In this document: positions 26,327 to 35,248 of the stretch, in pieces
Numbering within the stretch: position 1 is the stretch's first letter
Layout: each line of letters starts with the position of its first letter
Made by a program: the position numbers and the translations under genes
Source of the DNA: Agromyces agglutinans
GTDB lineage: Bacteria > Actinomycetota > Actinomycetes > Actinomycetales > Microbacteriaceae
Reading direction: 5' to 3'
Length of the DNA: 64,000 nt
NCBI RefSeq assembly: GCF_009647605.1
Contig: NZ_WJIF01000001.1
Coordinates: 43,547 to 107,546 of the forward strand
The notes under the pieces: generated by a model
Seen by the model: the letters and a program-made list of their open reading frames with translations, nothing else
Told to the model about the DNA's origin: nothing
Database searches by the model: none

Positions 26327-27787
26327 TCAGTCCTTCGCGACCTCGGCCTTGGCTGCGAGCTGCCCGCCGGCGAGTCCGGCGAGGATCGCTCCGACATCGA
26401 GACCGGTGAGCGACTTCACGACCTGCGTGCCCTCGCCGAGGACCTGACCGACCGTCTTGGTGACGGCGCTCGCGCCGTCGGTCGACACGACCGTGAGGTG
26501 GTCGATGTTGCTGATCGGCTCCGCCGCGGCGCGCACGATCTCGGGCAGGCGCGAGATGATCTCCTGCGCCAGGGCGGCCTCGCCGTACTTCTTCAGCGCC
26601 TGGGCCTTCGCATCGGTCGCGGTGGCGTCGGCGAGGCCCTCGGCCTGGATGGCGGCGGCGCGCGCCTCACCCTCGGCGCGGATACCGGCCGCGAGGGCGA
26701 CCTGGCGGTCGCGCTCGGCCTCGCCGGAGACGCGAACGGACGTCGCCGCTGCCTCGGCGTCTTGGACGGCAGCGACCTTGTTGGCCTCGGCGATCTTGGT
26801 GCGCTTGTAGGCGTCGGCTTCGGTCGCGGCGTTCGCGGCGTCGCGCTGAGCGTTGGCGCGCTGCACCTCGGCGTACGCCTCGGCCTCGGCGGGCTTGCGG
26901 ATGTCGATGTCGAGGCGCTCCTGCGTGACGAGGGCCTGCTCGGAGAGCGCGTCGCGCTCCTGCACCGCGACGAGCTTGTCTTGCTCGGCCTTGGCGAGCA
27001 TGCCGGCCGCCTCCGCCTCGGCGTTCGCCCGGTCGGTCTCGGCCTTGATGCCGGCCTGCTTGAGGCTCAGCGCCTTCTGGCGTTCGGCGATCTGCTCGGC
27101 GGCCTCGATGCGGGCGAACTCGCTCGCGCGGGCGGCCTCGGCCTCGCTGACCTCGGCGACCTGGCGGGCGCGGGCGGCCTCGGCGCGACCGAGGTTGGCG
27201 AGGTAGTCGCTGCCGGGCGTCGAGATGTCGGAGATGTTGAGCAGGTCGACCTGCAGGCCCTGCTCGGCCAGATCGGCCTTGGTCTCGGCGACGACCCGGT
27301 CGGAGAGGCCCTTGCGGTCGGAGATGATCTGCTCGATCGGCATGTCGCCGACGATCGAGCGGAGCGAGCCCTCGAGGGACTCCTTGGTGATCTCGGTCAG
27401 GAGGTCCTGTTGCGAGAGGAAGCGCTGCGCGGCACGGCGGACGCCGTCTTCGGTGCCCGACACCTTGAAGTTGATCGAGGCCTTGATGGCGATCTTGATG
27501 CGGTTCTTGTCGACGCCCTCGACGGTGATGCCGATCTGGCGTTGCTCGAGCGAGATGGCGTAGCCCTGCTGCAGGATCGGCCAGACGAACGTGCGGCCGC
27601 CGATCACGACTCGCTGGCCGATGGGTGCCTCGCCGGCCGCCGGCCTGCCGGCGCCGCGGCCGACGATGACGAGCGCCTCGTTCGGCGGGACGCGGCGGAT
27701 GCGCCGCGCGATGAAGGAGAGCAGGCCGATGATCGCGACGGCGACCGCGGCGACCGCGATGATCTGGATCCATTCGGGGGACAGCAC
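26327..27787 (-). CDS. Flotillin-like SPFH domain protein
   Basis: A 486-residue membrane-microdomain protein. An N-terminal membrane helix (about residues 8-27) precedes the SPFH/Band 7 domain (about 30-205, with VPPNEALVIVGRGAG). It is followed by a long alanine/glutamate-rich coiled coil (about 205-410) with many EAEAA and AERQ repeats, the flotillin domain, and a C-terminal oligomerisation region. Flotillins scaffold ordered lipid domains in bacteria. The nfeD-like gene lies upstream in the same direction, the classic pairing. The start is GTG 27787 with no strong ribosome site. Confidence 0.93.
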   Translation of the reverse strand: MLSPEWIQIIAVAAVAVAIIGLLSFIARRIRRVPPNEALVIVGRGAGRPAAGEAPIGQRVVIGGRTFVWPILQQGYAISLEQRQIGITVEGVDKNRIKIAIKASINFKVSGTEDGVRRAAQRFLSQQDLLTEITKESLEGSLRSIVGDMPIEQIISDRKGLSDRVVAETKADLAEQGLQVDLLNISDISTPGSDYLANLGRAEAARARQVAEVSEAEAARASEFARIEAAEQIAERQKALSLKQAGIKAETDRANAEAEAAGMLAKAEQDKLVAVQERDALSEQALVTQERLDIDIRKPAEAEAYAEVQRANAQRDAANAATEADAYKRTKIAEANKVAAVQDAEAAATSVRVSGEAERDRQVALAAGIRAEGEARAAAIQAEGLADATATDAKAQALKKYGEAALAQEIISRLPEIVRAAAEPISNIDHLTVVSTDGASAVTKTVGQVLGEGTQVVKSLTGLDVGAILAGLAGGQLAAKAEVAKD

Positions 27788-27871
27788 AGTGGACTCGTTT
27801 CAGGGTCGAGGGCGGGGGAGCCGGAGGGGTGAGAACGGGATCGAGCAGGGAGGAGGTGTTCGGGTGGTCGG

Positions 27872-28342
27872 TCAGTCGGCCGCGACCTTCACCCGCGCGC
27901 CGGCCTGCGCGACGACGCGGATGCGGATGCCCGCGGCCAGCGGCGTCTCGGCGAAGGCGAGCCGCCGCTCGACCTCGCCCGGTCCGTCGAGTCGGACCTC
28001 GCCGCTCTCAGCGGTGACCGGCGAGGTCGTCACGCCGGTGAGGCCGACGGCGCTCGCGGGGATGCCGTCGGAGCTGCGCGTGAGACTGCGGATGGCGAGC
28101 ACTGAGACGACGTAGGCGACGATCGCGAGCGCGATCGAGAGCACGTACGCCCAGATCAGGTCGAGTCCGGTGGAGGCGACGACCGCGCCGGATGCCCCGA
28201 AGACCACGAGCCCGACCGCGAGCGCGGTGCCCGAGAGTGCGCCGTCGCCGACACCGAGGTGGTCGAGCACGTCGCCGATGACGAGCGAGACCAGGAGGAG
28301 GGCGAGGCCGATGCCTCCGACGATGAGGAACGGGAGCAGCAC
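27872..28342 (-). CDS. NfeD-like membrane protein (OB-fold C-terminus)
   Basis: A 156-residue protein with three hydrophobic segments (about residues 3-22, 38-58, 63-85) and a soluble C-terminal domain. The latter has the NfeD OB-fold pattern (VGLTGVTTSPVTAESGEVRLDG), followed by a beta-rich end. It is the short NfeD form, lacking a ClpP-like protease domain. NfeD proteins act with flotillins, whose gene follows 84 nt downstream. The GTG start at 28342 has AAAGG 9 nt upstream. Confidence 0.85.
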   Translation of the reverse strand: MLLPFLIVGGIGLALLLVSLVIGDVLDHLGVGDGALSGTALAVGLVVFGASGAVVASTGLDLIWAYVLSIALAIVAYVVSVLAIRSLTRSSDGIPASAVGLTGVTTSPVTAESGEVRLDGPGEVERRLAFAETPLAAGIRIRVVAQAGARVKVAAD

Positions 28343-28388
28343 GCCGACGGGCCTTTCGGGTGGGTTGGACGAGCCGGGGCCGGGCTCG

Positions 28389-28402
28389 GGGTGAGCTCAC
28401 CC
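28389..28402. promoter_or_regulatory. 14-bp perfect palindrome, candidate operator
   Basis: GGGTGAGCTCACCC lies between the divergent nfeD and surface-protein genes. On the minus strand it overlaps a TAGGGT -10-like box, the right place for a repressor site. Confidence 0.4.
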
Positions 28403-28563
28403 TACTGAAGATCGCGCAGGGGGGCGCGGAGTTCTCCACCGATCGACGATCGCCCAGACGATGGAAGCCCGGCGCCGAGTGTGATTGGCTTGGCACGGGG
28501 TATCCGCAGACGGCGCCGGCCCATCGACGTCGCGCAGACGGTGCACCTGTTCCGGGGGGACCA

Positions 28564-31557
28564 ATGGGGAAGCGTCGCTGGCGTGGACTGATCGCAGCCG
28601 TCGGGGTGGCCGTACTGGCAGGAACCTGGGCGACGGCGACCGCATCGGCGGAGCCGGCGGCATCCGCACCACGGACCGCGGCGGTGCGGGCCGCCCTGCC
28701 GGCCGGCATGGTCGGCGTGAACCCGTTCACCCTGTCGGGCGGATTCACCGTCTACGCGATCGACGACGCCGTGCTCGCCAACACCGAGTTCGAGGGCAGC
28801 ATCGCGGTCGGCGACCAGCTCCGGGTGACCCAGCAGGCCTCCTACCAGTTCGCACACGTGATCGCCGGCACCGGCAGCTACGTGCTGCCCACCATCGACG
28901 GCGACCCGACGCGCGTGCTCGCCGGGTCGTACGACCCGAATCCCGCCACGAACTCGGGTCGTGTCGAGATCACGAGTGCCGGCGCCACCGAGCCGGCACA
29001 GGTCGGCGACCTGAAGCTCGTCGACCGCACGACCCCGTTCACCTCCTTCACGCGCGCGTCGTGGTTGCGGTACGCGCTCGCGCAGGGCTCGGACACGCCA
29101 CCCCTGATCGATGCGCAGAACCAGGAGTATCCCGACGACGCGCAGCCCCCGACGAGCTCGGCCGGCGACGGCAGCATCTACACGTACGACACCGGTGAAG
29201 ACACGGCCTCCGTGGTCGCGAGCTACGTCCAGGCGAACGCCCAGGCACGCGAAGACGAGATCGACCAGTGCCTCATCGACATCATCGACCCTGAGAGCCC
29301 GAACGGGTACCCCGTCGAGATCGCCGAGGATGCCGGTGACCGGATCGTGCTGGGCACGCTGTCGCCCGACCAGCCGAACATCGTGCAGTACGCCGACATC
29401 GCCGGTGCCCGCCTGCTGCAGTTCTCCGACGGCACGCCCGGCCCCTCGAACCCGCTCGTCATCCACGTCGAGCCGGGCACCACGTCGATCCTGCCGCCGG
29501 CGATCGACCCCGAGGGAACCTACTCGCCGTACGTGCTCTGGGACCTGTCGCAGGTCAGCGGCCCGGTCGCGTTCAGCACCGACGGTCGCGGTGACGGCTC
29601 GATCTACGCGCCGAACGCCGATCTCAGCATCATCGCGCAACCCTGGGACGGCCAGATCATCGCGAACTCCGTGATGATCGCCGGCGGTGAGGTGCACTCG
29701 TACCTGTTCGCCGGCGGCCTGCCCTGCGACGCCCCGGTCGATTCGGGCACATTCTCCGTGGCGAAGGAGCTCGCGGGCGTCGAAGCGTCGGCGCTCGCAC
29801 CGGGCACGGTGTTCGAGGTCCGGTACCTGGCGCTCGCTCCCGACGGCACGTTGTCGTCGGGCCTACTCGAGTTGAGCCCCGACGGCACGCCGGTCTCGCC
29901 CGGCGTCGACTTCCCGTTCGGAACGCGCGTCGCAGTCTACGAGTTGCCGCCCGACGACGCGGCACTCCCGCCGGAGCTCGCGTGGAGCGAGGTCTCCTGG
30001 AGCGGCGACACGTCGTTCACGATCGACTCGACGCATCCGTCGGTGAGTCTCGTGGTCACCGACACCGCGGCACTCGTGCCCGCCGGGTTCAGCGTGACGA
30101 AGTCGCTCACCGGCTCGGGTGCCACCGCCGTGCCCTCCGGTGAGGAGTTCACCGTCGAGTACACCGTGAACGGCGGCGCACCGACCGACCTGGTCATCAG
30201 GCCCGACGAGCCGGCCCTCGTCGACGATCTCGTCGCCGGCGATGTGGTGACGATCTCGGAGCTGACGCCGCCCGAGGTCGAGGGCATCGCCTGGGGTACG
30301 CCGACGTGGACCGTCGGCGGCGAGCCCGTCGTTCCGGGTGAGAACGGCGAGATCACCTTCACCCTGGTCGGCGGCGAGACGATCGCCGTCGGGTTGACGA
30401 ATACCGCTGAGGCCGTCGGGTGGGTTTCGATCTCGAAGACCGTCATCGGCGACGGTGTGAGCGTCCTTCCCGACGGCCTCGAGTTCCCGCTCGTGTACTC
30501 GCTCGACGGCGGACCCGAGACGACCGCTGCCATCCCGGCCGATGAGGTGATCACCGTGGGCGGCATCCCCGCGGGAACGGTCGTGACGGTGCGGGAGGGC
30601 ACGCTGCCCGACGTACCCGGTGTGGCGTGGGGAACGCCCGGGTGGACCGTCGACGGTGTTCCACTGGTCCCCGACGCGGCCGGCAACGTGACCTTCGTCG
30701 TCCAGCCGGGCAGCACGGTGGCGCTCGCACTCACCAACACGGCGAACGGGTTCGGGTCGCTCTCGTTCGTGAAGACGCTCACCGGTCCGGCATCAGACCT
30801 CGTCCCTGCCGATACCGTTTATCCCATCGAGTACCGGGTGTCCGAGGGGCCGGTGACCACCGGGGAGGTGACGACCGGCCGCCCGGTCGAGGCCTCAGGC
30901 TTTCCGACCGGCGTCGCGGTGTGGGCCCGTGAGGGCGCGCCGCCCGAGATCCCGGGCGTCGAGTGGGGAGAGCCGCAGTGGACGATCGATGGTGAGCCGG
31001 TGACGCCCGACGCCGACGGCTGGGTGACCTTCATGGCGGAGACCGGCACGACGGTCGAGATCGCGCTCGAGAACGACGCGGAGTTCGGTCCTGGCGGGTT
31101 CACCGTGACGAAGGCGATCACCGGTGACGGCGCCTCGGTCGTTCCGCCCGGCACCCAGTTCACCGTGGGCTACCGGGTCGACGACGGCCCGGAGCAGTCG
31201 CTCGTCGTCGGCGTCGGTGAGCCGGCAACGGTCGGCGACCTGCCCCTGGGGTCGACCGTCACCTTCACGGAGGCGGCGCCGCCCGAGGTTGCCGACATCG
31301 AATGGGGAACCCCGGTGTGGAAGGTCGACGGCGTCACCGTGAGCGATCCGACGATCACGATCGGCGCCGGCCAGGTCGTCGCCGTCGAGTTGCAGAACAC
31401 GGCGGATGCCCCGGACACGCCGGGCTCGCTCCCGGCGGCCGGGTTCGCTGCCGGGGTTCCGCTGACGGTGGCGGCGATCGCCGTGCTGCTCGGTCTCGCG
31501 CTGCTCGCGGCTCGTAGCCGCTCGCGTGGCTCGCGATCCGAGCAGGGCAGCGCCTGA
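28564..31557 (+). CDS. Choice-of-anchor A surface protein with five DUF5979-type repeats
   Basis: A 997-residue cell-surface protein. A signal peptide (1 to about 31) is followed by a choice-of-anchor A domain (about 45-385). Five beta-rich repeats of roughly 110 residues follow, starting near 391, 507, 620, 732 and 844. Each opens with a strand like FSVTKSLTG and contains xWGxPxWTVDGxPV and ends VALTNTA. Near the C-terminus LPAAG precedes a hydrophobic helix and an arginine-rich tail, a variant sortase-type anchor (LPxTG with A for T). The ATG at 28564 has GGGGGGA upstream. Adhesion or a surface stalk is the likely role; no sortase is encoded nearby. Confidence 0.88.
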   Translation: MGKRRWRGLIAAVGVAVLAGTWATATASAEPAASAPRTAAVRAALPAGMVGVNPFTLSGGFTVYAIDDAVLANTEFEGSIAVGDQLRVTQQASYQFAHVIAGTGSYVLPTIDGDPTRVLAGSYDPNPATNSGRVEITSAGATEPAQVGDLKLVDRTTPFTSFTRASWLRYALAQGSDTPPLIDAQNQEYPDDAQPPTSSAGDGSIYTYDTGEDTASVVASYVQANAQAREDEIDQCLIDIIDPESPNGYPVEIAEDAGDRIVLGTLSPDQPNIVQYADIAGARLLQFSDGTPGPSNPLVIHVEPGTTSILPPAIDPEGTYSPYVLWDLSQVSGPVAFSTDGRGDGSIYAPNADLSIIAQPWDGQIIANSVMIAGGEVHSYLFAGGLPCDAPVDSGTFSVAKELAGVEASALAPGTVFEVRYLALAPDGTLSSGLLELSPDGTPVSPGVDFPFGTRVAVYELPPDDAALPPELAWSEVSWSGDTSFTIDSTHPSVSLVVTDTAALVPAGFSVTKSLTGSGATAVPSGEEFTVEYTVNGGAPTDLVIRPDEPALVDDLVAGDVVTISELTPPEVEGIAWGTPTWTVGGEPVVPGENGEITFTLVGGETIAVGLTNTAEAVGWVSISKTVIGDGVSVLPDGLEFPLVYSLDGGPETTAAIPADEVITVGGIPAGTVVTVREGTLPDVPGVAWGTPGWTVDGVPLVPDAAGNVTFVVQPGSTVALALTNTANGFGSLSFVKTLTGPASDLVPADTVYPIEYRVSEGPVTTGEVTTGRPVEASGFPTGVAVWAREGAPPEIPGVEWGEPQWTIDGEPVTPDADGWVTFMAETGTTVEIALENDAEFGPGGFTVTKAITGDGASVVPPGTQFTVGYRVDDGPEQSLVVGVGEPATVGDLPLGSTVTFTEAAPPEVADIEWGTPVWKVDGVTVSDPTITIGAGQVVAVELQNTADAPDTPGSLPAAGFAAGVPLTVAAIAVLLGLALLAARSRSRGSRSEQGSA

Positions 31558-31561
31558 CCGC

Positions 31562-32332
31562 TCAGCGGTACCCGGAGGCCGCCGTCGGCGTGCGCGTCAG
31601 TGCGTCGACGGCGGTGTCGCCGCGGATCGTGCGCATGAGCCGGACCACCTCGTCGGCGATGTCGCCGGTGATGGCGCGACAGGCCACGCTGTAGGGGCCC
31701 ATCGGACCGAGTCCACCGCCTCGCACGCGGATGACCTCCCAGCCGACCTCGCGCAGCGCGTCGTCTTTGTCGAGGTCGGACGCCTCCTTCAGGCCGAGGT
31801 GGGCCCGGCGCGACCGGCCGGGGTCGTCGTACTCGATCGCGATGCGCAGTTGCGGCACGAGGATGTCGGGCCAGACCTCGCTGCGGCCGTGGAACGTGCG
31901 GGCGATGCGCACGGCATTGACCCGGTGGTGGAGCACGAGGCGCTCGTCGAGCAGCGCACGAAGCCGCTGTTCGGTCATCGACGTGCGCGTGCGGAGGCCG
32001 GGCTTCATGAACGGCACGCCGGCTTCGGCGAGCGCGGCCGGGGCGACCGCACTCAGCCGGCACTTCTCGCACCCGGTGCCCGTCAGCACCTGCATGACGC
32101 TCGCGCGGTAGCGGTCGTGCCCGCGGCGGCACCGCCAGTCGTACTCGGCGCCGAGGCGCGTCTCGACGGCGAGCGCCGACCGCTCGCCGGGCGCCACGCG
32201 GCGCAGGAGCTCCTCGCGGGATCGCTGCGTCTCGTGCACGAGCATGCACACGGGGCATCCGCGCCGCAGCCGCACCGTGCCGGGTGCGCCCGCCGGTGCG
32301 CCGTGCCCGCACGCGAAGGCCACCGCCGTCAT
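31562..32332 (-). CDS. Zinc-finger protein with C-terminal PD-(D/E)xK-type nuclease domain
   Basis: A 256-residue protein. The N-terminal roughly 95 residues hold three Cys/His clusters (FACGHG with CPVC; WRCRRGHDRY; GCEKC) like treble-clef zinc ribbons. Residues about 110-230 look like a DUF559/Vsr-related nuclease: a possible catalytic core is WPDILVPQLRIAIEYDDPGRS followed by KDDALREVGWEVIRVR. The E-Y-D arrangement and the KDxALREVGW helix are typical of that group. The ATG at 32332 follows GGGAGG. It is divergent from an orphan DNA polymerase gene 141 bp away, suggesting a role in DNA processing; this is inference. Confidence 0.72.
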   Translation of the reverse strand: MTAVAFACGHGAPAGAPGTVRLRRGCPVCMLVHETQRSREELLRRVAPGERSALAVETRLGAEYDWRCRRGHDRYRASVMQVLTGTGCEKCRLSAVAPAALAEAGVPFMKPGLRTRTSMTEQRLRALLDERLVLHHRVNAVRIARTFHGRSEVWPDILVPQLRIAIEYDDPGRSRRAHLGLKEASDLDKDDALREVGWEVIRVRGGGLGPMGPYSVACRAITGDIADEVVRLMRTIRGDTAVDALTRTPTAASGYR

Positions 32333-32473
32333 CCGTCCTCCCGCTTCCGCATGGCGGCATCCTCGCAGCGGCGACCGACATGGATGCCTCGCGCCAGCCC
32401 TGATGCCGCCACGACGGCGTCGGCGGCACCCGGGCCGGATCCCGGTGTCGGCGGAGTCGGGCACGATGGAGGA

Positions 32474-34393
32474 GTGCGGATCGTCCTCGGAGCGGCCGGC
32501 GCGGGTCGCGTGGCGGTCGTGCCGGTGCCCGACGCCCCCGTGCCGGCAGGCGAACAGACCGTGATCGAACCCCTCGCGGTGGTACCGTTCGCCGAACTCC
32601 CGCGGGTCGTGCGCGAGCTCGAATCCTCTCGCCCTCGATGGGTGTGGGATGACACGCGCGTTCGCTACCCGCAGTTGGTCGCCGTCGGAGTGATCGTGGA
32701 GCGGGTCCACGATCTCCGGCTCGTCGGGGCGATCCTCGAGCACTCGACGCTGACCGAGGCCGCGCGCAGCGGCCTCCCGGCGCGCCCGGCCTGGCTCGCC
32801 CCAGGGCCGGCCGAGAACGCCGTCGGCGCGTCGGCTTCCCCCGCCGGCGTGCTCCCCGACGCGCCCGGCCACGCGGGCGCGGGCGGCGCGCCCACGCTGT
32901 TCGACCTCGTCCCGCCCGCCGATGCGTCGACCGACGGGCCCGAGAGGCCCGATGTGCGCGACCGCCGTGAGCGCTCCGCCGGCGCCGGCGCCGTGCACGC
33001 CGATGTCGCCCTCGACGACCCCGTCCGCGCCACGGCCGGCGCCGGCCGAGCCGCTCTCGCGCCGGTCGCCGAGGTGCTCGCCGAGTTGGCGCGACAGGAC
33101 GCGCTCGTCGCCGAGAGTGCCGCACCCGCCAAGCTGCGCCTGCTCGCCGCGGCCGAATCGGCCGGAGCATTGATCGGCGTCGAGATGCAGGCCGCCGGCC
33201 TGCCCTGGAGCGTCGACGTGCACGAGCGCGTGCTCGAGGCCGAACTCGGCCCGCGTCCGTCGCCGGGCGCGAAGCCGGCCCGAATGGCCGCGATCGCGGC
33301 AGAGGTGCGGGCGGCGCTCGAGGCGCCGGCGCTCAACCTCGACTCGCAGGTGGACCTGCTGCGGGCGCTGCGCAACGCGGGGCTCGACGTCGCCTCGACC
33401 GGCAAGTGGGAACTGCAAGAGCTCGAGCACCCGGCGATCCCGCCGTTGCTGGCGTACAAGAAGCTCGCGCGCCTGCTGAGCGCGAACGGATGGGCCTGGC
33501 TCGAGGAATGGGTCGCCGACGGCCGGTTCCGGGCGGAGTACGTGCCGGGCGGCACGGCGACCGGGCGCTGGGCGACGTCGGGCGGCGGGGCGCTGCAGCT
33601 GCCGAAGCAGGTGCGGCGCGCGGTGGTCGCCGACCCGGGCTGGTGCCTCGTGGTCGCCGATGCCGCGCAGCTGGACCCGCGCGTGCTGGCGGGTCTTTCG
33701 GGCGACGCGGCGATGGCGGCGGCCGGGCGCGGCCGCGACCTGTACTCCGGGCTCGTCGAGTCCGGCGTCGTCGCCGACCGGGCACAGGCGAAGGTCGCGA
33801 TCCTCGGCGCGATGTACGGCGCGACCTCGGGCGACAGCGGCCGCCTCGTGCCACGGCTGGCACGGGCCTATCCGCGCGCCATGGCGCTCGTCGACCGCGC
33901 GGCCGCCGATGGCGAGCGCGGCCGGCGCGTGACGACGTTGCTCGGGCGATCGTCACCGCTCCCGCCGGCGACCTGGTGGCAGGGGCAGGCGCGAGCCGCC
34001 GATCCCGAGGCGACCGGCGTCGACGAGCGTCGAGCGCGCTCGTCGGCGCGAGAATGGGGCCGGTTCACGCGCAACTTCGTCGTGCAGGGCAGTTCCGCGG
34101 AGTGGGCGCTCTGCTGGATGGCGGCCCTGCGCGCGCGGCTCGCCGCGCTCGGCGCGCAGGCACCCGCTGAACGGCCGGCCGCCGCGTCTGGCGTCGCCTT
34201 CGCGCGGATGCCGCACCTCGTGTACTTCCTGCACGACGAGCTCATCGTGCACACGCCCGCCGAGCACGCGGAGCGCGTGGCCCAAGCGGTGCGCGAGACG
34301 GCCGTCGAGGCGGGCAGGTTGCTGTTCGGCGGATTCCCCGTGGAGTTCCCGCTCGGGCTGCGCGTCGTGGGCAGCTACGCCGACGTGGAGTGA
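32474..34393 (+). CDS. Orphan family A DNA polymerase (annotated in relatives as bifunctional 3'-5' exonuclease/polymerase)
   Basis: A 639-residue PolA-like protein distinct from the housekeeping enzyme. The palm motifs are present: motif A VADAAQLDPR with catalytic Asp396, motif B RAQAKVAILGAMYG (about 436-449) and motif C HDE at 587-589. The T-ATGRW and LQLPKQVRRA segments bind template and primer. The N-terminal roughly 230 residues replace the exonuclease and show no DxE motif, and include a low-complexity stretch (about 110-190), so proofreading is doubtful. The GTG start matches the conserved MRIVLGAAG beginning and follows a CACGAT box and GGAGG closely. Confidence 0.85.
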   Translation: MRIVLGAAGAGRVAVVPVPDAPVPAGEQTVIEPLAVVPFAELPRVVRELESSRPRWVWDDTRVRYPQLVAVGVIVERVHDLRLVGAILEHSTLTEAARSGLPARPAWLAPGPAENAVGASASPAGVLPDAPGHAGAGGAPTLFDLVPPADASTDGPERPDVRDRRERSAGAGAVHADVALDDPVRATAGAGRAALAPVAEVLAELARQDALVAESAAPAKLRLLAAAESAGALIGVEMQAAGLPWSVDVHERVLEAELGPRPSPGAKPARMAAIAAEVRAALEAPALNLDSQVDLLRALRNAGLDVASTGKWELQELEHPAIPPLLAYKKLARLLSANGWAWLEEWVADGRFRAEYVPGGTATGRWATSGGGALQLPKQVRRAVVADPGWCLVVADAAQLDPRVLAGLSGDAAMAAAGRGRDLYSGLVESGVVADRAQAKVAILGAMYGATSGDSGRLVPRLARAYPRAMALVDRAAADGERGRRVTTLLGRSSPLPPATWWQGQARAADPEATGVDERRARSSAREWGRFTRNFVVQGSSAEWALCWMAALRARLAALGAQAPAERPAAASGVAFARMPHLVYFLHDELIVHTPAEHAERVAQAVRETAVEAGRLLFGGFPVEFPLGLRVVGSYADVE

Positions 34394-35019
34394 GGGGAGG
34401 GGCCGGACTCGTCGGGCTCGCCGGCGGAAGTGGCTCCGACACCCGCCGCGGCGGCGCGCGAACCCGGCCGACGGCCCCGCCGGGGGCGATCGGCAGACGG
34501 CGCGAACGGCGCCGGCGCCGCGTGCTCCACCGCGGCCAGCCAGCCCAGCGCGGCGTCGGCGCGCTGCACCTCCGCCGCTGCTGCGAGCCGGGCGAGCCCG
34601 TCGCCGGCTGCCTCGGCCGGGGCGGCCGCACGCGCGGCCGAGTCGTCACGCCGGGTCATCCACCTCGCGCGCTCGCCCGCGAGAACTGCTCCGAGATCCG
34701 TGCCGGGCAGCGAAGCGGCGATCAGCACGCGATCGACGGTCTCGTCCCACGGGTCGGTGCCCGAGGCATCCGCCCCGCCCAGCCAGGCCGCGGCGGCGTC
34801 GCGACCGGCGTCGGTGAGCCGGTGCAGGGGCAACCCGTCGTCGGTGCTGCCCGCGGGTTCGATGAGCCTCCGCGAGGTCAGCCGGTCGAGGGTCGCGTAC
34901 GTCTGGCCGACGTTGATCTCGCGGCGAGCGCCCGTGCGCGCCGCCAGCTCGCCGTGCAGCTGGAACCCGTAGGCGGGCCCTGCAGTGAGGAGGGCGACCA
35001 GTGCGTCGCGGACGGCCAC
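34375..35019 (-). CDS. PadR family transcriptional regulator
   Basis: A 214-residue regulator. The PadR winged helix covers residues 1-75 (DALVALLTAGPAYGFQLHGEL, then NVGQTYATLDRLTSRRLIE), followed by a helical dimerisation part and a basic, Ala/Pro-rich tail. PadR proteins respond to phenolics and other ligands. The GTG start at 35019 has AGGAG 9 nt upstream. Its 3' end overlaps the convergent polymerase gene by 19 nt, so no terminator separates them. The target is unknown; the upstream interval faces the DUF3145 promoter. Confidence 0.88.
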   Translation of the reverse strand: MAVRDALVALLTAGPAYGFQLHGELAARTGARREINVGQTYATLDRLTSRRLIEPAGSTDDGLPLHRLTDAGRDAAAAWLGGADASGTDPWDETVDRVLIAASLPGTDLGAVLAGERARWMTRRDDSAARAAAPAEAAGDGLARLAAAAEVQRADAALGWLAAVEHAAPAPFAPSADRPRRGRRPGSRAAAAGVGATSAGEPDESGPSPHSTSA

Positions 35020-35122
35020 GGGGAAGGCTCCTGACTGTGCTTACGGGGAGGAAGAACTCCTCGCCGAGTATAGGGTTCGATGCGCACCCCAGGGCGGATG
35101 CGAGGCCGTTCCGGCGATCTAC

Positions 35123-35151
35123 TTGTCCGATGGCCTGATCCGCGGCATAAT
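35123..35151 (+). promoter_or_regulatory. Promoter of the DUF3145 gene
   Basis: TTGTCC and CATAAT with exactly 17 nt between, the best sigma-70-type promoter seen in the window, 98 nt before the DUF3145 start. The PadR gene starts 104 nt upstream in the opposite direction. Confidence 0.55.
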
Positions 35152-35248
35152 CGCCGATGACGGCTCGCCGTCGACAACCGAACATGCATCGCCGTCCGGG
35201 CGTTCCGAGGTCGTAGGGGAAGACGCACCTCACGGAACGGAGATCGAG

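Noticed and set aside
34985..35248. N-terminal extension of the DUF3145 protein
   Set aside because: The region holds the -35/-10 promoter and overlaps the PadR start; the conserved family begins at 35249.
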